Shown here one piece after another: positions 1-7,721 of a DNA stretch of 41,227 nucleotides. Source of the stretch: Alphaproteobacteria bacterium (GTDB lineage Bacteria; Pseudomonadota; Alphaproteobacteria; Oceanibaculales; Oceanibaculaceae). Below the pieces are notes generated by a model. The model was not told where the DNA came from. It made no database searches and saw only the letters and a program-made list of their open reading frames with translations. Location: contig JAHJHR010000009.1 of the NCBI GenBank assembly GCA_018823745.1, positions 1 through 41,227 on the forward strand, given 5' to 3'. Each line of letters starts with the position of its first letter. The stretch's first letter is position 1. Made by a program: the position numbers and the translations under genes.

Positions 1-966
1 ATCCTTGATCGTGCCCGGCATCCCGAAATGGCTGTGCGGGATCATCTTCATGTCGGTCAGCATCGCCAGCATCCGCGAGACCGCGAAAACACTGGCGATC
101 AGACCCGACGCCGTGGCCACCAGCGCGAGCGCCACCGTCAGGTAGAAGCCCGTCTGGCCAAGGGTTGGCTGGGCCGCTTCGGCCAGCGCGTAGTCCTTCG
201 CCGCCACGATGCGGTCGAGCGGCAGGCTGGAACCGACCGCAAAGGCGACGAGTAGATAGACGACAACACAGATCGCGATGGAGAAGACGATGGCGCGCCC
301 GACGTTGCGGTGCGGGTCGGTGATTTCGGCGCCACTGTTGGTGATGGTCGTGAAGCCCTTGAAGGCGAGGATCGACAGCGCGACCGACGCCACGAACCCG
401 GTGGCACCCATGTCTCCGCCCGTGGCTTCAAACGAGATACCGCTCGCCCAAAGCCCGGCCGCCCCGAACAGCGCAATGCCGCCAACCTTGAGCACGGCCA
501 TGACGATGGACAACAGCCCGACTGAACGGGTACCCGAGGCGTTCACAAGATAGGCGAAGACAATCAGCCCGACACCGATAACCGGTACCAGAACGCTATC
601 CTGATCACCGCCGAACGCCCGCAGCGTGTAGGTTCCGAACGTGCGCGCCACGAGACTTTCGTTGATGACCATCGACAGCGCCATCAGGAGCGAGGCGCCA
701 GCCGCAACCGTTGTCGGCCCATAGGCTTTCTTCAGGATCATCCCGATGCCGCCCGCAGACGGAAAGGCGTTCGACATCTTGATATAGGTGTAAGCGCTGA
801 ACGCGGTGACAATCGCACCGACGACGAACGAGATCGGGAAGAGCGGTCCGGCCAGTTGCGCGATCTGTCCGGTGAGCGCAAAAATCCCTGCACCAATCAT
901 GACGCCGGTGCCCATAGCCACCGCTCCGGAAAGGCTGATGCTCCCTTTCTGATACTCTTCGGCCAT
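1..966 (-). CDS. APC-family amino acid permease, C-terminal end outside window
   Basis: An integral inner-membrane permease of the amino acid/polyamine/organocation superfamily; the substrate cannot be read from the sequence. The frame is open from the ATG at 966 to the window edge (322 codons), so the C-terminal third is missing. The N-terminus has the family's glycine-rich first helix (GTGVMIGAGIFALTG, about residues 20-34), followed by successive hydrophobic segments. It lies downstream of the cytochrome c gene in copper module A. The stretch at 1-363 matches 40865-41227 at about 89% by hand count, so this is one of two paralogues at the window ends. Family assignment is firm; a role in copper resistance rests only on context. 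Confidence 0.85.
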   Translation of the reverse strand, partial: MAEEYQKGSISLSGAVAMGTGVMIGAGIFALTGQIAQLAGPLFPISFVVGAIVTAFSAYTYIKMSNAFPSAGGIGMILKKAYGPTTVAAGASLLMALSMVINESLVARTFGTYTLRAFGGDQDSVLVPVIGVGLIVFAYLVNASGTRSVGLLSIVMAVLKVGGIALFGAAGLWASGISFEATGGDMGATGFVASVALSILAFKGFTTITNSGAEITDPHRNVGRAIVFSIAICVVVYLLVAFAVGSSLPLDRIVAAKDYALAEAAQPTLGQTGFYLTVALALVATASGLIASVFAVSRMLAMLTDMKMIPHSHFGMPGTIKD

Positions 967-1099
967 CAGTATTCTTTTCCTGATTTCTTTTGAAACTTCG
1001 CGACATCACATAACCCCGCCCCTGCGGTTTTGTTTCGCCGAAGATCGCTGCACGTGATGATGCGTGTGGCCTCTGCTCTCTTTGTCTTTCAGGCCGGAA

Positions 1100-1570
1100 T
1101 CATTTCTCGGCCTTGCGGGTGATCGATTGCTGCCGGGCACGAATTTCCGCTGGCCAGGTGCTTTTTATGTAGGCAAGAGCAGCGATGATTTCGCGGTCGG
1201 ACAGTATATGCTCAAAGGCCGGCATGTCGCTTTCGTAGCCTGGTGGCGCATGGCGTTCGACACCGTATTTGGTGATCTCGAATAATTGCCGATCCGGGTG
1301 GTGCCAGGTATGGCCGCTGGCATCGTGCGGCGGGGCCGGCAGGCGGCCGTTATCCAGCCGTATCTTCCAGTCCGCCTGGCCTTCGAGATTTGCGCCATGG
1401 CATGACGCACATTGGGCTGCATAGACATCCTGGCCCAGCGATACGAGTTGACGGTTTGCCGGGTCGATGGAGCCGGCAGCCGTCCCCTCCTGCACCTGCA
1501 GGAGAAAGAAGGTCGCGATAGCCCCGGCCAATAAGGCGGGAACGGCAAGCCAGTAGGCGCGAATTCGCAT
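1100..1570 (-). CDS. c-type cytochrome (copper module A)
   Basis: A small monohaem cytochrome c of 156 residues with an N-terminal membrane anchor or signal segment (about residues 5-25) and one haem motif, CASCH, near residue 54. A conserved block, [13 protein letters not shown], follows. A late Met (SDMPAF) could be the distal haem ligand. It would act in the periplasm as an electron carrier, plausibly for copper oxidation. It starts 8 bases after the CopZ-like gene and probably shares its promoter. The protein at 34337-34801 is a clear paralogue with the same haem region and [13 protein letters not shown] block. The cytochrome assignment is firm; the electron partner is unknown. Confidence 0.88.
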   Translation of the reverse strand: MRIRAYWLAVPALLAGAIATFFLLQVQEGTAAGSIDPANRQLVSLGQDVYAAQCASCHGANLEGQADWKIRLDNGRLPAPPHDASGHTWHHPDRQLFEITKYGVERHAPPGYESDMPAFEHILSDREIIAALAYIKSTWPAEIRARQQSITRKAEK

Positions 1571-1578
1571 ATCCGCCC

Positions 1579-1776
1579 TTACCCGGTCGGGCGGACGGCA
1601 TAGCCCGCCTCAGCGATCGCAGAGGCAAGGCGTTCGGGGTCACCGGACGAGATTCTGACGAGGCCGGCACCAAGATCGATGTCAACCGACGCCGCAGCTT
1701 CAATGGTGTGAACGGCCTTGGTCACCGCCTTCACGCAATGGCCGCACGTCATGCCTTCAACCTTTAAGCTGATCAT
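1579..1776 (-). CDS. copZ: CopZ-like heavy-metal-associated (HMA) chaperone
   Basis: A 65-residue stand-alone HMA domain with the metal-binding motif GMTCGHC at residues 8-14 and the expected length of a CopZ/Atx1-type cytosolic copper chaperone. In this family the two cysteines bind Cu(I) and pass it to P-type ATPases. The ATG at 1776 has an AGGAG ribosome site a suitable distance upstream. A CueR-type promoter lies directly upstream (1807-1837), so this is probably the first gene of a transcript that also covers the cytochrome and perhaps the permease. A mercury-binding MerP relative is the alternative, but no mer gene is present. Confidence 0.88.
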   Translation of the reverse strand: MISLKVEGMTCGHCVKAVTKAVHTIEAAASVDIDLGAGLVRISSGDPERLASAIAEAGYAVRPTG

Positions 1777-1806
1777 TTTCAGTCTCCTAGGAAAACTAGA
1801 ACACGG

Positions 1807-1837
1807 AAGATGGGGCTTCCTGTATTGGGAAGGTCAA
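1807..1837 (-). promoter_or_regulatory. CueR-type (MerR-family) copper promoter of copZ
   Basis: On the minus strand a TTGACC -35 box (1837-1832) is followed by a 19-base spacer holding the dyad TTCCCAATACAGGAA, then a CATCTT -10 box (1812-1807). The over-long 19-base spacer with a dyad inside is the hallmark of promoters activated by CueR/MerR proteins. It points at the CopZ-like gene. No cueR gene is visible in the window. Confidence 0.72.
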
Positions 1838-1879
1838 GAGGCGCCGACATGATTTATCGACGCCTCTTCACAACCCTCC

Positions 1880-2599
1880 CTAGAAGGCGAACCGAACCCC
1901 GGCAAGCAGCGCCAGTGAGTCGGCATCCTCGCCTTCAGCGCGGGCGAAATCCGCCGTTTTGCCGAGGCTGCGGCTCCAGGAGATGCCGACATAGGGCGCG
2001 AATTTCCGCGTGATCTCGTAACGCACGCGGAATCCCAGCTCGATATCGTTCAGGCCGGCGCCGATGCCGAGTTCCTCGACCTCCTGCAGGGCGGCACTAA
2101 CCTCCAGCTTGGGCTGCGCAATAAGCCGCTGCGTGATCAGGATGTCGTGTTCGGCCTCGAACCGGGCGGAGAGATCGCCCTTCTCGCTGACGAACAGGGA
2201 GGCATCCACTTCGATCACATAGGGTGCCAGCCCCTGGAACCCGAACACGGCATAGGTCCGGGACGGATCTTCCGGCCGGAAATCGTGCCGTATGCCGGCC
2301 TGGACATCCCAGAAATCGGCGATCATGCGGCTGTACAGAAACTGCACTTCCGCCTTCTCGACCGTATCGTCGCGGATATATTCGCCCTCGGTCTTCAGAT
2401 AGAGCTTCTCGACATCGCCGCCGATCCAGCCCTGGGCCTTCCATTCCACCGTGTCCTGGCCATCGCGCCAGCCATGCTCCAGCTGATCGACCAGCAGGCT
2501 GCCGAACAGCATGTCATGGCCTTCGGCAGCCAGAGACGGTCCGGACGCCACCAGCAGGAGGCCCATACCGGCAAGGCCGTGTTTCAGTGCCCTGCTCAT
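1880..2599 (-). CDS. copB: Copper resistance outer-membrane protein CopB
   Basis: A 239-residue CopB/PcoB-type protein with a signal peptide (cleavage near residue 24, after SLAA), a beta-strand-rich body and a C-terminus ending in phenylalanine (GVRFAF), as usual for outer-membrane barrels. CopB is thought to bind or sequester copper at the outer membrane and works with the oxidase CopA. The Met/His-rich N-terminal repeat of some CopB proteins is absent, so this is a short form. Its ATG overlaps the TGA of copA (ATGA at 2596-2599), indicating translational coupling. Confidence 0.9.
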   Translation of the reverse strand: MSRALKHGLAGMGLLLVASGPSLAAEGHDMLFGSLLVDQLEHGWRDGQDTVEWKAQGWIGGDVEKLYLKTEGEYIRDDTVEKAEVQFLYSRMIADFWDVQAGIRHDFRPEDPSRTYAVFGFQGLAPYVIEVDASLFVSEKGDLSARFEAEHDILITQRLIAQPKLEVSAALQEVEELGIGAGLNDIELGFRVRYEITRKFAPYVGISWSRSLGKTADFARAEGEDADSLALLAGVRFAF

Positions 2600-4341
2600 G
2601 CCCGGCCCTTTCCGCTGGCGTCGGCCGTGGGCCGCTCGACGATGAAGCGCGTCATCATGCCCGAGGCCATGTGGTACATGAGATGGCAGTGGAACGGCCA
2701 GTCACCCGGCTCGTCCGCTGTCAGCAGGACCGAGACCTCCTTGCCCGGCGGCACGATCACCACATGCTTCAGCGGTCGGCGTTCGGTCTCGCCATTCTCC
2801 AGCTCGACGAACATGCCATGCAGGTGCATCGGATGGGCCATCATGGTCTCGTTCACATAGCGGATGCGCACCCGCTCGCCATAGGCGACCCGGACCGGCT
2901 CGCCCTGCTCGAACTTCCGGCCGTTCAGCGTCCAGATATAGCGCTCCATGATGCCGGTCAGCCGGACCAGGATCTCCTGGCCGGGTTCGCGGTCATCCGT
3001 ATTCCTGGCAAACGCCTTCAGATCGGCATAGGACAGTGCCTTCTCGCCGGGCAATGTGCCCGCCTGGTCCCAGCCGACAGGCGGGCCCGACTTGTTCTGG
3101 CCCTTGCCGATAGCGCCATGATCCATGCCGCCCATGGACATTTTACTATGATCCATACCGCCCTGGCCCATCTTGCTATGGTCCATTTTCTCCATGGGCA
3201 TCTTGCCATGGTCCATGGTGCCCATATCCATGTCCATGGCACCGTGGTTCATGTCGGACATGGCCAGGATGGCGCGCGGACGCAGAGGCGGTATCTCCGC
3301 CTCCATACCGGGCCGGGGCGCCAGTGTGGCGCGGGCATAGCCTGACCGGTCCAGCGGTTCCGCCATGATGGTGAAGGCGCGATCCTCCTGCGGTCGCACG
3401 ATCACATCATAGGTCTCCCCGACGCCGAAGCGGAACTCATGCGCCTGCACCGGCATGACGAACTGGCCGTCGGCGGCGATCACCGTCATCGGCAGGTCCG
3501 GGATGCGGACATCGAAGAAGCTCATGGCGGAAGCGTTGATGAAGCGCAGCCTGATCCGCTCACCCGGCGTGAAGATGCCGGTCCAGTTGTCCTGAGGGCC
3601 GCGCCCATTCATCAGAAAGGCATAGTCGGTGACATCCGCCATATCGGTCGGGTCCATCCGCATATCGCCCCATTCCAGCCGGTCCTGTAAGGCGGCGTTA
3701 AAGCCGTCCCTCTCCGTCTGCCGGAAAAAGTCGATCAGCGTGCGCTTGCCGTAATTGTAGTAACCCTCCTGGCTCTTCAGATTGCGCAGCACCGTGCGCG
3801 GATTCTCCTGCGTGTGATCGGACAGCACCACCACATAATCGCGGTCGTAGCGCACCGGTTCGCGGCCCGCCGGCTCGATGACGATGGCGCCGTACATGCC
3901 CTGCTGTTCCTGCAGGCCGGAGTGGCTGTGGTACCAGTAGGTGCCCGCCTGGCGCAGCTGGAAGCGGTAAGTGTAGGTCTCGCCCGGCTGGATCGCCTCA
4001 TAGCCGTTGAAGCCCGGCGCGCCATCCATGACGCCCTGGATCAGCAGCCCGTGCCAGTGGATCGAGGTCGGCTCCGGCAGGCGGTTGGTCACCTGGATGA
4101 CCACCTCCTCGCCCTCGCGCCAGCGCAGGGTGGGGGCCGGAATCGAGTCACCAATGGCGATGGCGTTGCTTTCCACGCTATCCACCACGATCCGCTTGGC
4201 CTCAACGGCCAGCTGCAGCTCCTTGTCGGCCGAGGCGAAGCTGCGCCGCCCTGGATAAAGCGAGACGGTGCCGGCCAGACCGGCGGCGCCGGCCAGCTTC
4301 AGCGCGCCGCGGCGGCTGATGCCTGGTAAGGGAGAATGCAT
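2596..4341 (-). CDS. copA: CopA/PcoA-type periplasmic multicopper oxidase
   Basis: A 581-residue multicopper oxidase of the copper-resistance CopA/PcoA family. It begins with a twin-arginine signal (SRRGALKLAG, about residues 9-18), so it is exported folded. Copper-ligand clusters are visible in order: HWHG, YWYHSHSG, HPMHLHG and FHCHLMYH. Between the second and third domains is a Met/His-rich insert with repeated MDHGKM and MDHSKM units (about residues 362-406), typical of copper-binding CopA proteins. It would oxidise Cu(I) to less toxic Cu(II). It follows the cupredoxin gene by 11 bases and overlaps copB. It should not be confused with the Cu+ ATPase also called CopA at 38120-40459. Confidence 0.95.
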   Translation of the reverse strand: MHSPLPGISRRGALKLAGAAGLAGTVSLYPGRRSFASADKELQLAVEAKRIVVDSVESNAIAIGDSIPAPTLRWREGEEVVIQVTNRLPEPTSIHWHGLLIQGVMDGAPGFNGYEAIQPGETYTYRFQLRQAGTYWYHSHSGLQEQQGMYGAIVIEPAGREPVRYDRDYVVVLSDHTQENPRTVLRNLKSQEGYYNYGKRTLIDFFRQTERDGFNAALQDRLEWGDMRMDPTDMADVTDYAFLMNGRGPQDNWTGIFTPGERIRLRFINASAMSFFDVRIPDLPMTVIAADGQFVMPVQAHEFRFGVGETYDVIVRPQEDRAFTIMAEPLDRSGYARATLAPRPGMEAEIPPLRPRAILAMSDMNHGAMDMDMGTMDHGKMPMEKMDHSKMGQGGMDHSKMSMGGMDHGAIGKGQNKSGPPVGWDQAGTLPGEKALSYADLKAFARNTDDREPGQEILVRLTGIMERYIWTLNGRKFEQGEPVRVAYGERVRIRYVNETMMAHPMHLHGMFVELENGETERRPLKHVVIVPPGKEVSVLLTADEPGDWPFHCHLMYHMASGMMTRFIVERPTADASGKGRA

Positions 4342-4352
4342 TTCCGCCTCCC

Positions 4353-4895
4353 TTACTTTTTCGACGGATTGGAACGGAACTGGAAAGTCCCGACCATGCC
4401 CGCCTCGTAATGACCGGGAATGTTGCAGGCGAACTCGATGGTGCCGGCGTTGGTGAATTTCCAGACGATCTCGGCTGACTTGCCGGGTTCGACCAGCACG
4501 CTGTTCGGATCATCATGCTTCATCGAATGGTCCATCTTCGCCATCGCGTTCTTGTCGATGCCGGTCGGCGTCAGCATGCCATGCTCGGCCATCATGGCCA
4601 TCTCCTTCTGATGCGCCGCATGCATCTCCGGCGTGCCGATATTGAATTCGTGCAGGAACTCGCCCTTGTTCTTGATTACGAAGCGGACGGTCTCGCCGGC
4701 AACTACGGTGATGCGCTCTGGCTCGTAAAAGTTATCCTCCAGCATGACGGTCAACGTGCGGCCAGCCTCGGCCTTTTTGCCAGGCTCGCCAACTTGCCCG
4801 CCAGAGTGGCCTGGCGCGGCCTGAAGCGAGGCAAGCGGCATGAGGGCGGACGCGGTCAGCGCCGCAGCAAACGCGGTAATTCTGAAGCTACGCAT
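4353..4895 (-). CDS. Periplasmic cupredoxin (plastocyanin-like copper protein)
   Basis: A secreted type 1 copper protein of 180 residues. A signal peptide covers about residues 1-27. The copper-ligand pattern is a His in EFLHEF and the Cys-His-Met set in FACNIPGHYEAGM near the C-terminus. A central Met/His-rich insert (HAAHQKEMAMMAEHGM and KMDHSMKHDD) could bind further copper. The start was placed at 4895 because it gives a clean signal peptide and has AAAGGA seven bases upstream. It lies between the small secreted protein and the CopA oxidase in one operon and probably shuttles copper or electrons to CopA. Confidence 0.88.
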   Translation of the reverse strand: MRSFRITAFAAALTASALMPLASLQAAPGHSGGQVGEPGKKAEAGRTLTVMLEDNFYEPERITVVAGETVRFVIKNKGEFLHEFNIGTPEMHAAHQKEMAMMAEHGMLTPTGIDKNAMAKMDHSMKHDDPNSVLVEPGKSAEIVWKFTNAGTIEFACNIPGHYEAGMVGTFQFRSNPSKK

Positions 4896-4982
4896 GGATA
4901 AATCCTTTGAATACAGATCCTGAATGGCATGACGTGCAGGCACCCTGTCATTCGGGTGCAGGTCATGCGAGAGTGTCGGTGT

Positions 4983-5363
4983 TCAGGACCGGTATTCGGG
5001 CGGGATCAGCGGCGGATCGGTGCGGCGGCCAGGCGGAGTGGATAAGCGTGAAATCGCAACGCGGTCAAAATCCTGCGGCGGGATAGCTTGGGCGGCGAGG
5101 CCCATGAGCCCGGGCACGCAATGCGCGGAGCAGATGCTATGATCGAGCATCGTATTGCCTTGGGTGTCACCGGCTGGTGCAGTTCCCTGATCATGCCCCT
5201 CGGCATGCTCCGCGACAGGGCCAAGGCTGTGACCAACAGGCGCGTCAACATGATGCGCCTGACCGGCGGGGCCGAACCCTGATGCCAGCAGCCCTGCATC
5301 CGCATTGAACCAGAGGCTCACCAGGGCAATCAGCACAATTGCGATGTTCCGACGCCAGAAAAT
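4983..5363 (-). CDS. Small secreted protein at head of copper operon, probable ATT start
   Basis: A protein of unknown function with His and Cys residues in the mature part (HAEGHDQ, SICSAHC), suggesting metal binding, in the style of small DUF2946-like copper-operon proteins. The standard choice, GTG at 5336, has no ribosome site and starts inside the hydrophobic segment. A strong AGGAGG (5369-5374) sits five bases before an in-frame ATT at 5361-5363, and starting there gives an ideal signal peptide: FWRRN, then IAIVLIALVSLWF. I therefore extend the gene to 5363. No ATG lies in frame before an upstream stop. It is the first gene after the CueR-type promoter at 5413-5443. Confidence 0.6.
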   Translation of the reverse strand: MFWRRNIAIVLIALVSLWFNADAGLLASGFGPAGQAHHVDAPVGHSLGPVAEHAEGHDQGTAPAGDTQGNTMLDHSICSAHCVPGLMGLAAQAIPPQDFDRVAISRLSTPPGRRTDPPLIPPEYRS

Positions 5364-5412
5364 TGCCGCCTCCTGCTTCCTTGCGATGCACGTTTTTCAG
5401 CTAACGCATAGG

Positions 5413-5443
5413 TAGATAGGGGTTCCCGTAAGGGGAAGGTCAA
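5413..5443 (-). promoter_or_regulatory. CueR-type copper promoter of the copAB operon
   Basis: On the minus strand a TTGACC -35 box (5443-5438), a 19-base spacer containing TTCCCCTTACGGGAA, and a TATCTA -10 box (5418-5413). This is the classic layout of a CueR-activated promoter. It faces the operon 5363 to 1880. Confidence 0.78.
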
Positions 5444-5560
5444 GCCCTGCTGTCTAAATCTCTCAGGCAAATGGAAGTTCTGAAACGCCTAACGAGCTTC
5501 CATGGGCAGGCAGACAGTATACCAGCGCTTTCCCGGCACGGTTCCTTGGACTACGCGGCT

Positions 5561-5770
5561 TTATCCCTGCCTTGCACGCCGTCGAACCGCTTCGAGCAGG
5601 ACTAGAAGGCATCCGGCCAGGAGAATGCCGCCGGCCAGCAGTGGCTCGATAACAGTGAGTTCGATCAGCCCTGCCGCAACCGCGACCACGAGCAGGATCG
5701 CTACCGACAGACGCGCATCGCCCAGAAACATGCCGGTAAGTTCATGAAGGACGTCCTTCAGCAAGGTCAT
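5561..5770 (-). CDS. Small two-helix membrane protein
   Basis: A 69-residue protein with two hydrophobic segments (about residues 18-37 and 40-58) and a basic C-terminus (RRRARQG). The ATG at 5770 has a GGAG ribosome site upstream. It overlaps the end of a truncated COG4280-like gene and was probably its operon partner. Function is unknown. It may be the surviving tail of a decayed cluster. Confidence 0.55.
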   Translation of the reverse strand: MTLLKDVLHELTGMFLGDARLSVAILLVVAVAAGLIELTVIEPLLAGGILLAGCLLVLLEAVRRRARQG

Positions 5771-5915
5771 CGCGACATCTCCATTCTGATGTGTTTGCCG
5801 ATCTGCACCGCAATGTCGCCACAGCCAGGATGATCGTGAAAGCTTCGACGACCTCGACGAGAGATCCCAGAAAAGCCGAACCAATGGCTGGTGCGGCGGT
5901 CGACCAGGTGAACAT
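5742..5915 (-). pseudogene. Truncated COG4280-like membrane protein (N-terminus only)
   Basis: The reading frame starts at ATG 5915 with GAGAGGA upstream. It gives a short hydrophobic N-terminus (AFLGSLVEVVEAFTIILAVA, about residues 14-33) resembling the first helix of COG4280-type membrane proteins, and then runs into unrelated sequence with a stop at 5742. Full family members are several times longer. I read it as the 5-prime remnant left by an internal deletion. The family call is from memory of the N-terminal pattern. Confidence 0.45.
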
Positions 5916-5968
5916 TTGCAAAATCCTCTCTGCATGATGCCCGGAGACAGGAGCGGACCGTCCGTGCC

Positions 5969-6511
5969 TCAGTCATTCTCGTCATGGGCGCGGAACACCT
6001 GCTGGGCATAATCATCCAGCACAGCTTCACAGCCCTTTATCCTCTCCTGCGCTTCCTGGCCCCGCGAGGCATCGTAGAAATCCAGCTTCTGAATCTTAGC
6101 CAGCCAGCCTTGCAGCTTCTTCAGATCGACATCGTTTTCTTCCAGCTCGGCATAGGTGAAATGCTGCGCTTCGACCTCCTTGCGCACCTCGCGCTCGAAG
6201 TCGTCGCATTTGTCGATGAATTCCTCATAGGCTTCGTCGCGGTCTGCCTTGAACCTGCCGATTACCTTGTCCTCCTGCGCGGCGTCGAGTGCGAGCGTCT
6301 GCAGAAGCACGCATTCACCCTTGGATTGGGCGATATCGTTCTCCAGCATCTTAAGGCGACGAATATGGTCATCCGTCCTTGGCAACAGACAGACGCCGCT
6401 TTGCAGGTAGACGGCACCCATACCCTTCAGCCGGCGCCAGACAGCGATCCGTTTCGCCGCCGGTTCCGGGGGCATCTTGTAGGTGAGCAGTAACCAGGAA
6501 ATATCAGTCAT
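5969..6511 (-). CDS. Stand-alone ChrB N-terminal-domain protein
   Basis: A 180-residue protein that begins with the signature of the ChrB N-terminal domain (SWLLLTYKMPPEPAAKR and GAVYLQSGVCLLP), followed by a charged helical region (about residues 60-165). ChrB proteins regulate chromate resistance; this one lacks the C-terminal chromate-resistance domain, and no chrA transporter is present. The start at 6511 is supported by the family N-terminus. There is no ribosome site, but a promoter (6519-6547) would place transcription at about the ATG, implying a leaderless mRNA. It is followed by the truncated COG4280-like gene. A regulatory role is likely; its signal is unknown. Confidence 0.75.
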   Translation of the reverse strand: MTDISWLLLTYKMPPEPAAKRIAVWRRLKGMGAVYLQSGVCLLPRTDDHIRRLKMLENDIAQSKGECVLLQTLALDAAQEDKVIGRFKADRDEAYEEFIDKCDDFEREVRKEVEAQHFTYAELEENDVDLKKLQGWLAKIQKLDFYDASRGQEAQERIKGCEAVLDDYAQQVFRAHDEND

Positions 6512-6518
6512 AGGATCA

Positions 6519-6547
6519 GATAAAATGTAACGGTGGTTACATGTCAA
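6519..6547 (-). promoter_or_regulatory. Promoter with an 18-base operator palindrome in the spacer
   Basis: On the minus strand a consensus TTGACA -35 box (6547-6542) and a TTTATC -10 box (6524-6519) are separated by 17 bases. That spacer is almost entirely the palindrome ATGTAACGGTGGTTACAT (6525-6542, plus-strand text; 7-base arms, 4-base centre). A protein bound there would block RNA polymerase. The most obvious candidate is the ChrB_N-like product of the gene it drives. Confidence 0.7.
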
Positions 6548-6560
6548 TTAAAATCAGTCG

Positions 6561-7016
6561 TCAGGCAGGTAGGGTAATCCGGGCCTCGAAACCACTCTGC
6601 CCGCCCGAAATTGGCGAGAGCAGCAGCAACTGTCCGCCAATCTGGCGCAAGGTGGTCTCCGCGATGGCAAGACCGAGACCGGAACCGTCGGTTCCCTCTT
6701 TTGCACGTGCACCGCGCACGAAGCGTTGTGTCAGCCGGGCAAGGATATCCGGCGCGACTGCCGGGCAGGCATTCAGCACCCGGACGCTGCGATAATCCGG
6801 CACGGCGACCTCCACCGGCGTATCCGGGTCGCCATAGGCCAGCGCGTTCTCGATCAGATTGCGCATAACGATGCTGAAGGCGTCGATGTCCATGCGGGCA
6901 CGCAGCGTGATTCCGTCCGCGATGTTCAGGGAGAGCCGCCGCGCCTTCGCCGGCTCCATCGCGAATTCCTCCGCCAGAGCGTGCCGTTCCGGTTCTGATC
7001 GGTCTGCTGGGGGTAA
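6561..7016 (-). pseudogene. C-terminal fragment of a two-component sensor histidine kinase
   Basis: The open frame encodes only the ATP-binding half of a histidine kinase. The N box (MRNLIENALAYGD), a degenerate G1 region and the G2 box (GTDGSGLGLAIAE) are present. The sensor, membrane segments and phospho-accepting His are absent, because the frame begins after a stop at 7017-7019. No response regulator is nearby. It ends just before the ChrB_N promoter. It may be the residue of a CopS-like or QseC-like kinase; the sensor type cannot be told. Confidence 0.75.
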
Positions 7017-7385
7017 TCATGGCGCTGCCGGTATTGCACCGCATTGATGTTGGTATCGCCGGTATATTCTACGATTCGGTTTCCAACAATTGGCTGATGC
7101 CGAAGGAAGGCGGGTTGGCGCACGGGCTGGTCCGAAGGCCACAGCCTTATCGCGATGGCGCTCTTGATGCTTGCCCTGACGCCGCTGAGCGCAAGCCTGC
7201 TAAAGCAAGTCACCGGCGTCTCCTGCCCCGCACAACACATGCTGTCCGGTGGGGACAGGGTCGGGGTAACAATCTGGGAGCGGCTCTATGCGCTGGCCCC
7301 GTTCGAGCCGCAGCTGCGCTGCTGGCCAGCGGGTCATGCGGCGGGCGGCTTCGGCCCGCTATTGTGGCGAGTACGCCATCGATCC
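6990..7385 (+). pseudogene. Frameshifted N-terminal part of a PAP2-family phosphatase
   Basis: Two plus-strand frames together read like the first half of a PAP2/lipid phosphatase. The first gives a hydrophobic helix, then HRIDVGIAGIFYDSVSNNW (up to about 7120). After a frameshift, the second gives SASLLKQVTGVSCPAQH and the phosphatase motif CWPAGHAAGGF (about 7318-7350). Downstream homology then stops. PAP2 genes often lie beside sensor kinase genes, which fits the adjacent kinase fragment. It is not expected to be functional. Confidence 0.6.
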
Positions 7386-7719
7386 CGACCATCTCGACCT
7401 CAGACAGTCGCAGGATGCCGCCTACGCACTAGCCAGCAGCATTGGTGTGTTTGTGTCCCCGCTGGAGATAGCCTTGAGGACGTTGGTGGCCATCGAAAAG
7501 CCTGCCGAGTAAATTCCCGCCAGCCGGGCGGGAGCTGCTGGCCAAGACGGTCAAGCGCGCTCCCGCCTCGCCGCTGACATTTATGAGGCCCAGAACGCGA
7601 TCGAGAAAGCCGTCGGCGATCCCAACAGCACCATCGATCATCTGAAAAGCGCCTATGAGAATGGTGACAAGAAGCCCGTGTCGGTCCTTGCCCCTCAGCA
7701 GGCCAAACGATTACTGTGA
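7386..7719 (+). other. Unrecognised coding remnant upstream of repA
   Basis: One plus-strand frame has coding-like composition on both sides of an in-frame TAA at 7510-7512. The upstream part includes DHLDLRQSQDAAYALASS; the downstream part includes AADIYEAQNAIEKAVGDP and ends at TGA 7717-7719, just before repA. I do not recognise either part. It could be a gene broken by a nonsense mutation or two unrelated tails. Confidence 0.35.
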
Positions 7720-7721
7720 CG

